Below, in pieces: positions 38,185 to 45,445 of a stretch of 64,000 nucleotides of DNA. The stretch comes from an uncultured Verrucomicrobiota bacterium (GTDB lineage: Bacteria; Verrucomicrobiota; Verrucomicrobiia; Chthoniobacterales; JACTMZ01), in the NCBI GenBank assembly GCA_903953565.1, contig CAJBKE010000004.1, positions 62,001-126,000 on the forward strand. The letters run 5' to 3'. Positions within the stretch are counted from its first letter, which is position 1; each line of letters opens with the position of its first letter. A program made the translations under genes and the position numbers. The notes under the pieces are model-generated. The model was not told where the DNA came from. It did no database searches and was given only the letters and a program-made list of their open reading frames with translations.

Positions 38185-38961
38185 GTGGTCGCAAGTCTTG
38201 GCAATTACACCATTGAGCGGGTGAGGGGATTGGGCGACTTCGCCCTCTTCATTGCCAGTTCGCTTGGTGCCGTTTTTGCCACGCGGCGACTGCCGGGGCG
38301 GGTTGCTCGCGCTATCTACGAGCAGGGCTTCCGATGTTTGCCGGTGATCCTCATTGTAGGCACCTTCACGGGGCTCGTCCTTGGTTTGCAGGGTTACTAT
38401 GTGCTCAACCGCTTCGGGTCCGAAGGACTGCTCGGTGCCCTGGTGTCGCTCAGCCTCGTGCGCGAAATGGCTCCCGTGCTCGCGGCTTTGATGCTGGTTG
38501 GACAGGCGGGTTCTGCCTTGGCCGCGGAGCTTGGTATCCAGCGGAACTCCGAACAGATCGCGGCACTCGACACGATGGGCGTGAGTAGTCGGGGATACCT
38601 GGTCACGCCACGGCTCATCGCCTCGATCTTTGTTTATCCGGCACAGACAGCGCTCTTCGTAGCCGTCGGGCTTTGGGGGGGCAGCTTGTCGGGCTCATTG
38701 CTCCTCGGGGTGGATCCCGGGCTCTACTGGGCGGCCGTCGATCGCGCAGTTGAGAGCGAAGACGTGCGCGAGTGTCTGATGAAAGCCGTCACGTTCGGCT
38801 TGCTCACCATTTCCATCTGCGCGTATTGCGGCTTCCATGCCCATCGCACGCGCCGCGCCACAGGTGCCCGGGCCGTCAGCGCGGCAACGACAAAGGCTGT
38901 CGTTGTCTCGAGTATCGCAGTGTTGACCGCGGACTACATCATCACCTCGTTGCTGGTCTGA
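38185..38961 (+). CDS. mlaE: MlaE permease of the complete Mla operon
   Basis: 258-residue inner-membrane permease. It has YEQGFRCLPVILIVGTFTGLVLGLQGYY, VREMAPVLAALMLVGQAGSALAAELG and several membrane spans, the standard MlaE design, and is clearly divergent from the MlaE at 3.4-4.1 kb. The start is a GTG at 38185; the nearby ATG at 38178 is out of frame. It is first of five tightly packed genes E-F-D-C-A, which act in returning phospholipids from the outer to the inner membrane in proteobacteria. Confidence 0.95.
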   Translation: MVASLGNYTIERVRGLGDFALFIASSLGAVFATRRLPGRVARAIYEQGFRCLPVILIVGTFTGLVLGLQGYYVLNRFGSEGLLGALVSLSLVREMAPVLAALMLVGQAGSALAAELGIQRNSEQIAALDTMGVSSRGYLVTPRLIASIFVYPAQTALFVAVGLWGGSLSGSLLLGVDPGLYWAAVDRAVESEDVRECLMKAVTFGLLTISICAYCGFHAHRTRRATGARAVSAATTKAVVVSSIAVLTADYIITSLLV

Positions 38962-38964
38962 CCC

Positions 38965-39795
38965 GTGAGTGCCGCCACTGCCAACCATGCTCCCGCCGTG
39001 AGCGATACGATCCTTGCCGTGGACGGATTGCGAAAAAGCTTCCAGGGCCGCGAGGTGCTCCGCGGCGTGGGCTTTGAAGTGCGCCGCGGGAGCGCGTTCA
39101 CCGTGCTCGGTCCGAGCGGCGCGGGAAAATCCGTCCTGCTGAAGTGTCTGGCCAACATCGAACAGCCCGACGGCGGACGTATTTCGTTCGAGGGCCGAAC
39201 CTTGGACTTTTCCGATCGACGTATGCGCGAATCTTTCCGCCGTCGGTGCAGCTTTCTTTTTCAAGGAAACGCGCTCTTCGATTCCCTCACTGCTCTGCAG
39301 AATGTCGCTCTCCCGCTCGAGCAGACCACGGATCTATCCCGTGCGGAGATCCGCCGGCGCGCCATGGAGGCGCTCGAACAGCTCGAACTCCACGAGTATG
39401 CCGATCATTACCCGGCAATGCTTTCGGGTGGCATGCAGAAACGACTCGCCTTGGCGCGGGCCATTGTCACCCGGCCGGAAATGGTCTTTTTCGATGAGCC
39501 GACCGCCGGCCTCGACCCGCTCCGCCGCAATGCCGTCTTCGTCATGATCGCCAAATACCAGGCGGTCTTCGGATTCACCGCGCTGGTCGTCACGCACGAT
39601 TTGGTCGAGGCTCTCGTGGCCAGCAGCACGGTTGCTTTGCTGCACCAAGGGGAAATTTGTTTTTGCGGGACGCCGGATGAATTTGCTTCCTCGCCCCATC
39701 CGGTGGTTGGATTGTTCCGCGATAGCCCGGATGCCTTGCGGTCCACCTTGGACGCTCTGCGCCGCGGCTTGAGCCCTTCCGAAAAACAAGAATGA
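38965..39795 (+). CDS. mlaF: MlaF ATP-binding protein of the complete Mla operon
   Basis: 276-residue ABC ATPase. Walker A GPSGAGKS, Q-loop FLFQGNALFDSL, signature LSGGMQKRLALARAI, Walker B MVFFDEPTAGLDP and switch VVTHDL are all intact. The start is a GTG four bases after the mlaE stop. The stop overlaps mlaD by ATGA. Confidence 0.95.
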   Translation: MSAATANHAPAVSDTILAVDGLRKSFQGREVLRGVGFEVRRGSAFTVLGPSGAGKSVLLKCLANIEQPDGGRISFEGRTLDFSDRRMRESFRRRCSFLFQGNALFDSLTALQNVALPLEQTTDLSRAEIRRRAMEALEQLELHEYADHYPAMLSGGMQKRLALARAIVTRPEMVFFDEPTAGLDPLRRNAVFVMIAKYQAVFGFTALVVTHDLVEALVASSTVALLHQGEICFCGTPDEFASSPHPVVGLFRDSPDALRSTLDALRRGLSPSEKQE

Positions 39796-40292
39796 GCAGA
39801 GACAAAAAGTTGGAGTTCGGCGTGGGCCTTTTCGTGCTCCTCGGTCTGGCCGGGTTGGCCTACTTGACGATCAAGCTCGGCGCAGGCGCGCTGCTGGGCC
39901 GCGATACCTATCCGGTCGAAGCGCGTTTCGCCAACACCGGAGGGCTGAACAACGGCGCAACGGTCATGCTGGCGGGGGTCAACGTTGGCCGCGTCGAGGG
40001 AATCAGGCTCGAGCCGGCCGATTTCAGCGCCATCGTGGAAATGCAGATCCGCACGGCGGTCCAGCTGCCGGCGGACACGATGGCCTCGATCAAAACGTCC
40101 GGTCTGATCGGTGATAAATACGTTGCGTTGTCGCCCGGGGCGGATGAAGAATTATTGGAGCCTTCTGCCCGTATCACCATGACCGAGTCTGCCCTCGAAT
40201 TGGAATCCCTCATCAGCAAAATGGCCTTCGGTAGCGTCAAGGAAGGAAAGGGTGATGAGCCACCCGAAAACTCTGAGGAACAAGCGCCATGA
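39792..40292 (+). CDS. mlaD: MlaD MCE-domain protein, short form
   Basis: 166-residue membrane-anchored protein: one helix (about 9-29) and one MCE domain (about 38-125, with FANTGGLNNGATVMLAGVNVG and SGLIGDKYVALSPG), plus an acidic tail. This is the size of E. coli MlaD, about 100 residues shorter than the paralog at 1.8-2.6 kb. It overlaps mlaF and mlaC by ATGA at both ends. Confidence 0.95.
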   Translation: MSRDKKLEFGVGLFVLLGLAGLAYLTIKLGAGALLGRDTYPVEARFANTGGLNNGATVMLAGVNVGRVEGIRLEPADFSAIVEMQIRTAVQLPADTMASIKTSGLIGDKYVALSPGADEELLEPSARITMTESALELESLISKMAFGSVKEGKGDEPPENSEEQAP

Positions 40293-40867
40293 AGTTTCTC
40301 ATCTCTGTCTCCCTGCTTTTGCTTCTCACGCTGAAGCCTGTGGTTGGCGCTGCGACCGCCGATGCCGAGGGCGCACTTCGCACCGCGGTCGATCAAGTGC
40401 TTGCCGTGACCGAAAAATCCAAAGGCGGCCGCGGCATGGCAGAACAACTCCAGCCCATCTTGGTCCGCCACGTTTGTTTCGAATCGATGACCCGCCGCGC
40501 CGTGGGTCCGGGTTGGAAACAGTTCACCCCGCAGCAAAAGGCCGAAGCGACGGCGCTCTTCACCAAGCTCATCATCCGCAGCTACAGCGATAAGTTCACC
40601 CCCGGACAACGCCCCGAGATCAAATACCTCAAGGCATCCTCACCCGGCGCCGGCAAGGTCGAGATTCCGACCAGCACCTTATACAAGGGCAGTCGCTACA
40701 CGATTACTTACCGCCTCGAGGACCGCGGCAAATGGCTCGTTACGGATATTCTGGCGGAAGGCGTCAGCTTCGTCGCCAACTACCGTGCGCAATTCGACGA
40801 ACTGGTCAAGAAGGGCGGAGCCGGCGCAGTCCTTGACTCGCTCAAGCAGTCTGTCAGCCGCACCTGA
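40289..40867 (+). CDS. mlaC: MlaC periplasmic phospholipid-binding protein
   Basis: 192-residue exported protein; the signal peptide ends near VVGAA (about residue 21). The mature part follows the MlaC/Ttg2D pattern: WKQFTPQQKAEATALFTKLIIRSYSDKF, a mid beta region and VTDILAEGVSFVANYRAQFDELVKKGG at the end. In the family it ferries phospholipid between MlaA at the outer membrane and MlaD at the inner membrane. The stop shares a base with the mlaA start (TGATG). Confidence 0.95.
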   Translation: MKFLISVSLLLLLTLKPVVGAATADAEGALRTAVDQVLAVTEKSKGGRGMAEQLQPILVRHVCFESMTRRAVGPGWKQFTPQQKAEATALFTKLIIRSYSDKFTPGQRPEIKYLKASSPGAGKVEIPTSTLYKGSRYTITYRLEDRGKWLVTDILAEGVSFVANYRAQFDELVKKGGAGAVLDSLKQSVSRT

Positions 40868-41673
40868 TGAAGTCGCAGTTGCCGTTCGTCGCGGGCTTGC
40901 TGGCGCTGGTTTTGGCCGGATGCGCCGCGCGAGAAACAGACGCAACGTCCGCGCCGCTGGCTCCATCTGGAAAGTCTACCGTGGCAGCCAAGGACTCCAT
41001 TGTCTCCGCATCCGACACATCCTCGGACGATGACTGGGGCGATACGGCGGAGGTCAAAGTCCACGATCCCATCGAGCCGGTGAACCGGGGCGTGTTCTGG
41101 GCCAATCACCAGCTCTACACCTACATCGCCAAGCCTTTCTCCACGGCTTACAAATTCGTCCTCCCCGACATCGTACGCAAAGGCATCCGCAACGCGTACG
41201 AGAACGTCCGCTTCCCGGTGCGCTTTGTGAACCACACCCTTCAGGGACGCCTCGACCGCACCGCTCAGGAAACCGGCCGGTTCGTTGTGAATTCCACTGT
41301 CGGGGTGGGCGGGCTGATGAAGCCGGCTGACAAAGTGCCGGCTCTCGCCGAGGTGCCAAAAGCTGATACCGGGCAGACGTTCGCCAAATGGGGGGTTCCG
41401 CACGGACCTTATCTCGTGTTTCCCGTTCTCGGGCCAACCAGCACACGGGATTTGGTCGGAACTGCCGGCGACACCGCGCTGAACCCCATCGCTTGGCTCG
41501 GTTTCATCTTCGGTGGCGCTGCCTGGACCACGGCGGTTTCAGCTCCGTCCGGAGCGCATGGCGTGCCCGACCGCATGGACACCTACGATATGGCGACCAA
41601 GGATGCACTCGATCCCTACATCTCCGCCCGGACCGGCTACATCCAATACCGCAACGCCCAAACAAAAAAGTAG
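40867..41673 (+). CDS. mlaA: MlaA (VacJ) outer-membrane lipoprotein
   Basis: 268-residue lipoprotein with lipobox LAGC (Cys 19). A Ser/Asp-rich linker is followed by the VacJ domain: DPIEPVNRGVFWANHQLYTY, FVNHTLQGRLDRTAQETGRFVVNSTVG and the glycine-rich KWGVPHGPYLVFPVLGP. It removes phospholipids from the outer leaflet in the family. It is the last gene of the operon and is followed by a REP-like element. Confidence 0.96.
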   Translation: MKSQLPFVAGLLALVLAGCAARETDATSAPLAPSGKSTVAAKDSIVSASDTSSDDDWGDTAEVKVHDPIEPVNRGVFWANHQLYTYIAKPFSTAYKFVLPDIVRKGIRNAYENVRFPVRFVNHTLQGRLDRTAQETGRFVVNSTVGVGGLMKPADKVPALAEVPKADTGQTFAKWGVPHGPYLVFPVLGPTSTRDLVGTAGDTALNPIAWLGFIFGGAAWTTAVSAPSGAHGVPDRMDTYDMATKDALDPYISARTGYIQYRNAQTKK

Positions 41674-41687
41674 CCCGCCTTTCTCGG

Positions 41688-41715
41688 GTAGGGCGCGGCG
41701 TCCCCGGCGCGCCGC
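41688..41715 (+). repeat. REP-like element, 26-base unit after mlaA
   Basis: Begins GTAGGGCGCGGCGTCCCCG and ends CGCGCC at 41713. The 26-base unit recurs at 62925-62950 in opposite orientation with one difference. It lies 14 bases after the mlaA stop, between convergent genes. Confidence 0.8.
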
Positions 41716-41750
41716 CAACCTTTTCCTAGGAAGCCCAGGGCACAGCAGCG

Positions 41751-42008
41751 TCAGCTACCCGCCAAATCTGCCAGCATTTTGTCAGCGAGCAGCACATCCT
41801 CGTGCGAGGCGCGCCTGCGTTGGTATTTGCGCCAAAGAATATCCCTTAACTCTTCAAGATCAGAACGCTCCGGGGTTTCGTAATAAGTCCACTCCGCCTC
41901 GTGCTTCAGCTTCGATTGCAGCTTCCAGCGGCCCTGATTCTTGACCGCACGGACTTCGCGCTTCTCGCCATCCTCCGTGCGGTGGGTCCAAACATGCAGG
42001 TTGCGCAT
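41751..42008 (-). CDS. Small protein of unknown function (85 aa)
   Basis: 85-residue frame starting MRNLHVWTHRTEDGEKREVRA, with a highly charged second half (SDLEELRDILWRKYQRRRASHEDVLLADKMLADL). I recognise no family. The first half looks like a three-stranded sheet, the rest two helices, so a compact basic-acidic protein is likely. ATG 42008 is preferred over a TTG at 42044. There is no clear ribosome-binding site. It is divergent from the riboswitch-controlled genes. Confidence 0.6.
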   Translation of the reverse strand: MRNLHVWTHRTEDGEKREVRAVKNQGRWKLQSKLKHEAEWTYYETPERSDLEELRDILWRKYQRRRASHEDVLLADKMLADLAGS

Positions 42009-42050
42009 GAGAGTGATTGAGGAGAGAGCGGTGATTTTTGGCAAGGAGGA

Positions 42051-42079
42051 TTGACGGCGTCAGCCAAGAACCATATCAA
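42051..42079 (+). promoter_or_regulatory. Candidate sigma-70-type promoter of the cobalamin-riboswitch transcript
   Basis: TTGACG at 42051-42056 and TATCAA at 42074-42079 with a 17-base spacer, placing the start near 42086, just ahead of the structured leader. It is based on consensus match only. Confidence 0.5.
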
Positions 42080-42105
42080 GAAATCACGTTCTTTTGCATG
42101 ACAAG

Positions 42106-42125
42106 CATCCGGATTCGTCCGGATG
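42106..42125 (+). other. UUCG-capped hairpin at the head of the riboswitch leader
   Basis: Perfect 8-base stem CATCCGGA / TCCGGATG closed by a TTCG tetraloop. It would be near the 5' end of the leader RNA, immediately before the aptamer, and could protect the transcript or be a peripheral aptamer helix. Confidence 0.6.
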
Positions 42126-42126
42126 A

Positions 42127-42245
42127 GACCGATTGGCAGACCAAGGGAAGGCCGTGAGAACCGGCCACAGTTGCGCTGCGGTATCCGGTAACAATCCTTC
42201 ATCCCGCGTCAGCGGGAGCAAAGTCAGTCCGATTCCTATCGGGCG
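42127..42245 (+). ncRNA. Cobalamin (B12) riboswitch aptamer
   Basis: Conserved aptamer blocks appear in order. P2 hairpin TTGG-CAGA-CCAA (42133-42144) is followed by GGGAA. P3 is GGCC (42150-42153) with GGCC (42163-42166) enclosing GTGAGAACC, equivalent to GTGCGAATC in the E. coli btuB leader. Then comes CAGTTGCGCTGCGGTA, which mirrors CTGACGCGCAGCGGTA there. A short peripheral stem CCCGC/GCGGG (42203-42215) and the 3' block AAAGTCAG follow; CCGAT (42129-42133) can pair with ATCGG (42238-42242) as P1, competing with a local CCGAT at 42229-42233. The peripheral region is compact. The downstream gene at 42458 begins about 210 bases later, and I cannot identify the expression platform. Confidence 0.82.
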
Positions 42246-42457
42246 AAGGCGAGGGGAGAGGCGAATGCGCGGGCATTCATAGACCGGGAGTCCGAATATC
42301 TTCCTGCCCATCCTCGACGCGCACGCAGCCGGGTGGCCGCGGGCGAAAAAACTTCATCGCAAGAAATGAAGCGTGCGAGAGTGGTCTTTGCTGATCGTTC
42401 CACCGCGGAACGCCTCATCAGAGTCTCTCTTGCCACCAACAACAAGAAAGACAACTG

Positions 42458-43306
42458 ATGAAAAAATGGATCGCAGCCGCTCTCGCGCTGCCTTTGTCGT
42501 GTCTGCAAGCGCAGACGCAAATCAACAGCTTCGATAACATCCAGTATTGGGTCGGATCGGGGCAAAACCATGCCGCCCTCGTCCTGCAATGGAATGACGG
42601 ACCCGATCCCGTCTCGGTTGCCTGGGGCTACCGCTGGGATGGCGAGGCCACGGGAATCGAAATGCTTCGTGCCATCGCCGGAAGCACGCGGATAATTGAT
42701 CCGGCGGGAGATCCTGTCAGCTCAGTCTCAGGCGCGGACGACCGATTGAGCCTTGGTCTGGTGGAATACAGCTTCGGATTGTCCGTTCTTTCTCTCGAAT
42801 ACGCGCCCAGCCAAGGAGGGCTGCGGACACAGAGCGACTGGTTCAACGGATACTGGGAGTATCTCATCCGTGGCGGGCGGTTCGAATACTACGACTGGGC
42901 GACAAGCGGCACCGCGCTTTACGATGTCGCGGGATCAAGAATCTACGCATCCAACGCTTGGACCTCTTCTCCGATCGGCGCCGGTGATCGGCCTTTGATC
43001 GATGGTGCATGGGATGCGTACAGTTTCGCGGCGGGATTCACTACCCGGACTGTAGGAGATCCCGTCGCGGCAGCCCTGCCGGTGCCTTTGACGTCTTACG
43101 TTATGGAACAAGGCAAACCGAGCATTTCGGCTCGCACCAAGACCGGCTTCTTTTACCAACTGGAATACAGCGAGGAGACCGCGGGCCGGTGGACCCCCAT
43201 GGGAGAAAGCGAGCCCGGGACCGGCGGGGAGATCATTTTTCGAGATGAGAGCTCCGATCTACCTTCCAAGCGTTTCTACCGCATTTCCGTGCGACAAACG
43301 CCGTGA
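42458..43306 (+). CDS. Uncharacterised secreted protein under cobalamin riboswitch
   Basis: 282-residue exported protein; the signal peptide is residues 1-18 (ends CLQAQ). The main domain (about 20-195) has VGSGQNHAALVLQWNDG, VAWGYRWDGEATGIEMLRAIAG and an aromatic-rich stretch FNGYWEYLIRGGRFEYYDW, then WDAYSFAAGF. I have seen this pattern in secreted proteins of Bacteroidetes and Planctomycetes but know no function for it. The C-terminal 60 residues (YQLEYSEETAGRWTPMG ... FYRISV) form a beta-sandwich tail common at the ends of verrucomicrobial secreted proteins. The cobalamin aptamer in its leader suggests a role in corrinoid capture or use. It overlaps the pseudopilin gene by GTGA. Confidence 0.82.
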   Translation: MKKWIAAALALPLSCLQAQTQINSFDNIQYWVGSGQNHAALVLQWNDGPDPVSVAWGYRWDGEATGIEMLRAIAGSTRIIDPAGDPVSSVSGADDRLSLGLVEYSFGLSVLSLEYAPSQGGLRTQSDWFNGYWEYLIRGGRFEYYDWATSGTALYDVAGSRIYASNAWTSSPIGAGDRPLIDGAWDAYSFAAGFTTRTVGDPVAAALPVPLTSYVMEQGKPSISARTKTGFFYQLEYSEETAGRWTPMGESEPGTGGEIIFRDESSDLPSKRFYRISVRQTP

Positions 43307-44067
43307 AAAAGGAACCCGCTTTCACGCTTGTCGAGCTCGTCGTCGTTGCCGCAACGACGGTCATCCTTTGCGCTGTGGCCGCTCCGGCGGTCTGGGGCGC
43401 TTATAAAACATCCTCACTGGCCGTGTCCGCCAACAATATCCGACAACTCGCCGCTGGAGGGGCCGCGTATCTCGGGGACAACAACTACCGATTCTGGCCC
43501 TATCGCCGGGACGGCGAAGTGGATGGGACCAAGGGTGCTATCTGGTGGTTCGGATTCGAGCCCGGCAAGAGCCTGGGCAAACCCGAAGGGCAACGCACCA
43601 TCGACATGGACCACGGTCCGCTCGGCCCCTACGTCCCGCGCAACATTGCCCCGGATCCGAGCTTTGGTTTCGCCGGCACGCCCTTCAAACCGAAATACAA
43701 GCACGGCTACATCGGCATCGGCTACAATGTGATGCTGTCCGGGGAGAACGGATGGACCCCGCGCGGTGGTCTGCCATTGCGCTACTGGGACCTCCAACAG
43801 CCGGACAAGACCGTGGTCTTTGCCACAGCCGCCCAAGTGAACACCTTCCAAAAACCGGCCAGCGCGCGGAACCCCATGATCGAGGAGTTTTACGGCTTCG
43901 ACGACGATCGAGGCAAAATTCCCTCCGTGCACTTCCGCCACAACGGGCACGCCATGGTGGCTTATGCCACCGGCTCCGCCGGGCTGATCAAGATGAACGA
44001 AGCCAGCATGGACCGCCGCGCGCCTGAAGCCAATGTTGGGCGCCTTTCCCCTGAGGTGCTCCGCTGA
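43303..44067 (+). CDS. Type II/IV pseudopilin (prepilin-type N-terminal methylation site)
   Basis: 254-residue pseudopilin. The N-terminus KKEPA/FTLVELVVVAATTVILC is a prepilin peptidase site with the conserved Glu at +5, but Ala instead of Gly at -1. One membrane helix continues into an amphipathic helix (AYKTSSLAVSANNIRQLAAGG). The C-terminal region has HFRHNGHAMVAYATG, reminiscent of the H-X9-DG box of planctomycete and verrucomicrobial pseudopilins. The start is a GTG overlapping the upstream stop. Co-transcription with a riboswitch-controlled secreted protein suggests both serve the same export or surface process. Confidence 0.88.
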   Translation: MKKEPAFTLVELVVVAATTVILCAVAAPAVWGAYKTSSLAVSANNIRQLAAGGAAYLGDNNYRFWPYRRDGEVDGTKGAIWWFGFEPGKSLGKPEGQRTIDMDHGPLGPYVPRNIAPDPSFGFAGTPFKPKYKHGYIGIGYNVMLSGENGWTPRGGLPLRYWDLQQPDKTVVFATAAQVNTFQKPASARNPMIEEFYGFDDDRGKIPSVHFRHNGHAMVAYATGSAGLIKMNEASMDRRAPEANVGRLSPEVLR

Positions 44068-44148
44068 CCGCGCGTCATAGCTGCCTTTGCGGTTGACTTG
44101 GCGCGCGCCGGGGAAACTATCTCCCTTCACCCACATCACCGGAAAACC

Positions 44149-45435
44149 ATGAGATTCGACACCCTTTGCCTGCACGGCGGACAGCAACCCGACCCGACGA
44201 CCCTTTCCCGCGCAGTTCCTGTCTACCGCACCAGCTCGTTCGTCTTCAAAAGCACTGAGCACGCGGCCAATCTCTTCGCCCTGCGGGAGTTGGGTAACAT
44301 CTACACGCGGTTGATGAACCCCACTACCGACGTCCTCGAAAAGCGCGTGGCCCTGCTCGAAGGCGCGCCCGAAATGGGAGGGCTTGGAGTCGCTTCCGGC
44401 ACCAGCGGCGTCTTTTATTCGATCATCAATCTGGCCTCGGCGGGTGACAATATCGTCAGCGCCCGCAACCTCTACGGCGGCACTTACACGCAATTCAACG
44501 ACATCCTGCCCGCACTCGGCATCACGGTGAAATTTGTCGACTCGAACGACCCGCAGAATTTTGCCAAAGCAATCGACGCCAAAACCCGAGCCATCTTTGT
44601 CGAGACTGTATCGAACCCGGCACTGGAAGTGGTCGATCTCGAGAAAGTCGCCAAGATCGCTCACGACCACGGCATGCCGCTGCTGGTCGACGCGACATTC
44701 TCCACGCCGTATCTGACGAAGCCTCTCGATTTCGGGGCGGATATTGTCATCCACTCTCTGACCAAATGGTTCGGCGGGCATGGCACCGGTATCGGTGGCG
44801 TGGTCGTGGACAGCGGGCGCTTCAACTGGGGCGCAGGCAAACATCCGCTCTATGACAATCCGGACAACAGCTACCACGGACTCCGCTGGGGCCATGACCT
44901 TCCGGTGCCGCTCGCCCCGCTCGCTTTCATCCTGCGCATGCGCACCGTGCCGCTGCGCAATCTAGGCGCTTGCATCGCACCGGACAACTCGTGGTTCTTC
45001 CTGCAGGGCATCGAAACGCTCCCGCTACGCATGGAGAAGCATTGCGCCAACGCGCTGGCCATCGCCGAGCATCTGAAAACGCACAAGGACGTCGAATGGG
45101 TCCGTTTCCCGGGCCTGAAGGACGATCCCTACTACGATCTCAACAAAAAGTATCTCCACGGCAAAGGAGGCTCCATGGTCGTCTTTGGCATCAAGGGTGG
45201 CGCGGATGCCGGCAAAAAGTTCATCGAATCTCTGAAGATCTTCTCGCACCTCGCCAATGTGGGTGATGCCAAAAGCCTGGCTATCCACCCGGCCACTACC
45301 ACCCACTCGCAACTTAACGAGGACCAGCAACGCGGGGCGGGCATCACGCCGGAGCTCATCCGTCTCTCCATCGGCATCGAGGACCCGGCCGACCTGATCG
45401 AGGACATCGACCAGGCTCTGGCCGCGGCGAAATAG
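44149..45435 (+). CDS. metY: O-acetylhomoserine sulfhydrylase
   Basis: 428-residue PLP enzyme of the Cys/Met metabolism family, making homocysteine from O-acetylhomoserine and sulfide. It opens RFDTLCLHGGQQPDPTT and has PVYRTSSFVFKS, GVASGTSGVFYSI, VDATFSTPYL, and the PLP lysine in HSLTKWFGGHG. The roughly 430-residue length (versus about 390 for cystathionine gamma-synthase) and the metX neighbour support MetY. ATG 44149 was chosen; the frame opens at 44098. A possible promoter (TTGACT at 44093) lies upstream, so it need not depend on the riboswitch transcript. Confidence 0.93.
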   Translation: MRFDTLCLHGGQQPDPTTLSRAVPVYRTSSFVFKSTEHAANLFALRELGNIYTRLMNPTTDVLEKRVALLEGAPEMGGLGVASGTSGVFYSIINLASAGDNIVSARNLYGGTYTQFNDILPALGITVKFVDSNDPQNFAKAIDAKTRAIFVETVSNPALEVVDLEKVAKIAHDHGMPLLVDATFSTPYLTKPLDFGADIVIHSLTKWFGGHGTGIGGVVVDSGRFNWGAGKHPLYDNPDNSYHGLRWGHDLPVPLAPLAFILRMRTVPLRNLGACIAPDNSWFFLQGIETLPLRMEKHCANALAIAEHLKTHKDVEWVRFPGLKDDPYYDLNKKYLHGKGGSMVVFGIKGGADAGKKFIESLKIFSHLANVGDAKSLAIHPATTTHSQLNEDQQRGAGITPELIRLSIGIEDPADLIEDIDQALAAAK

Positions 45436-45445
45436 GCCCCATCAC

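Noticed and set aside
42084-42589. Minus-strand open frames across the riboswitch leader
   Set aside because: They overlap a structured RNA and the start of a real gene, and their translations look unlike proteins.
44068-44148. SAM riboswitch before metY
   Set aside because: The spacer is about 80 bases and lacks the conserved core of the SAM aptamers I know.
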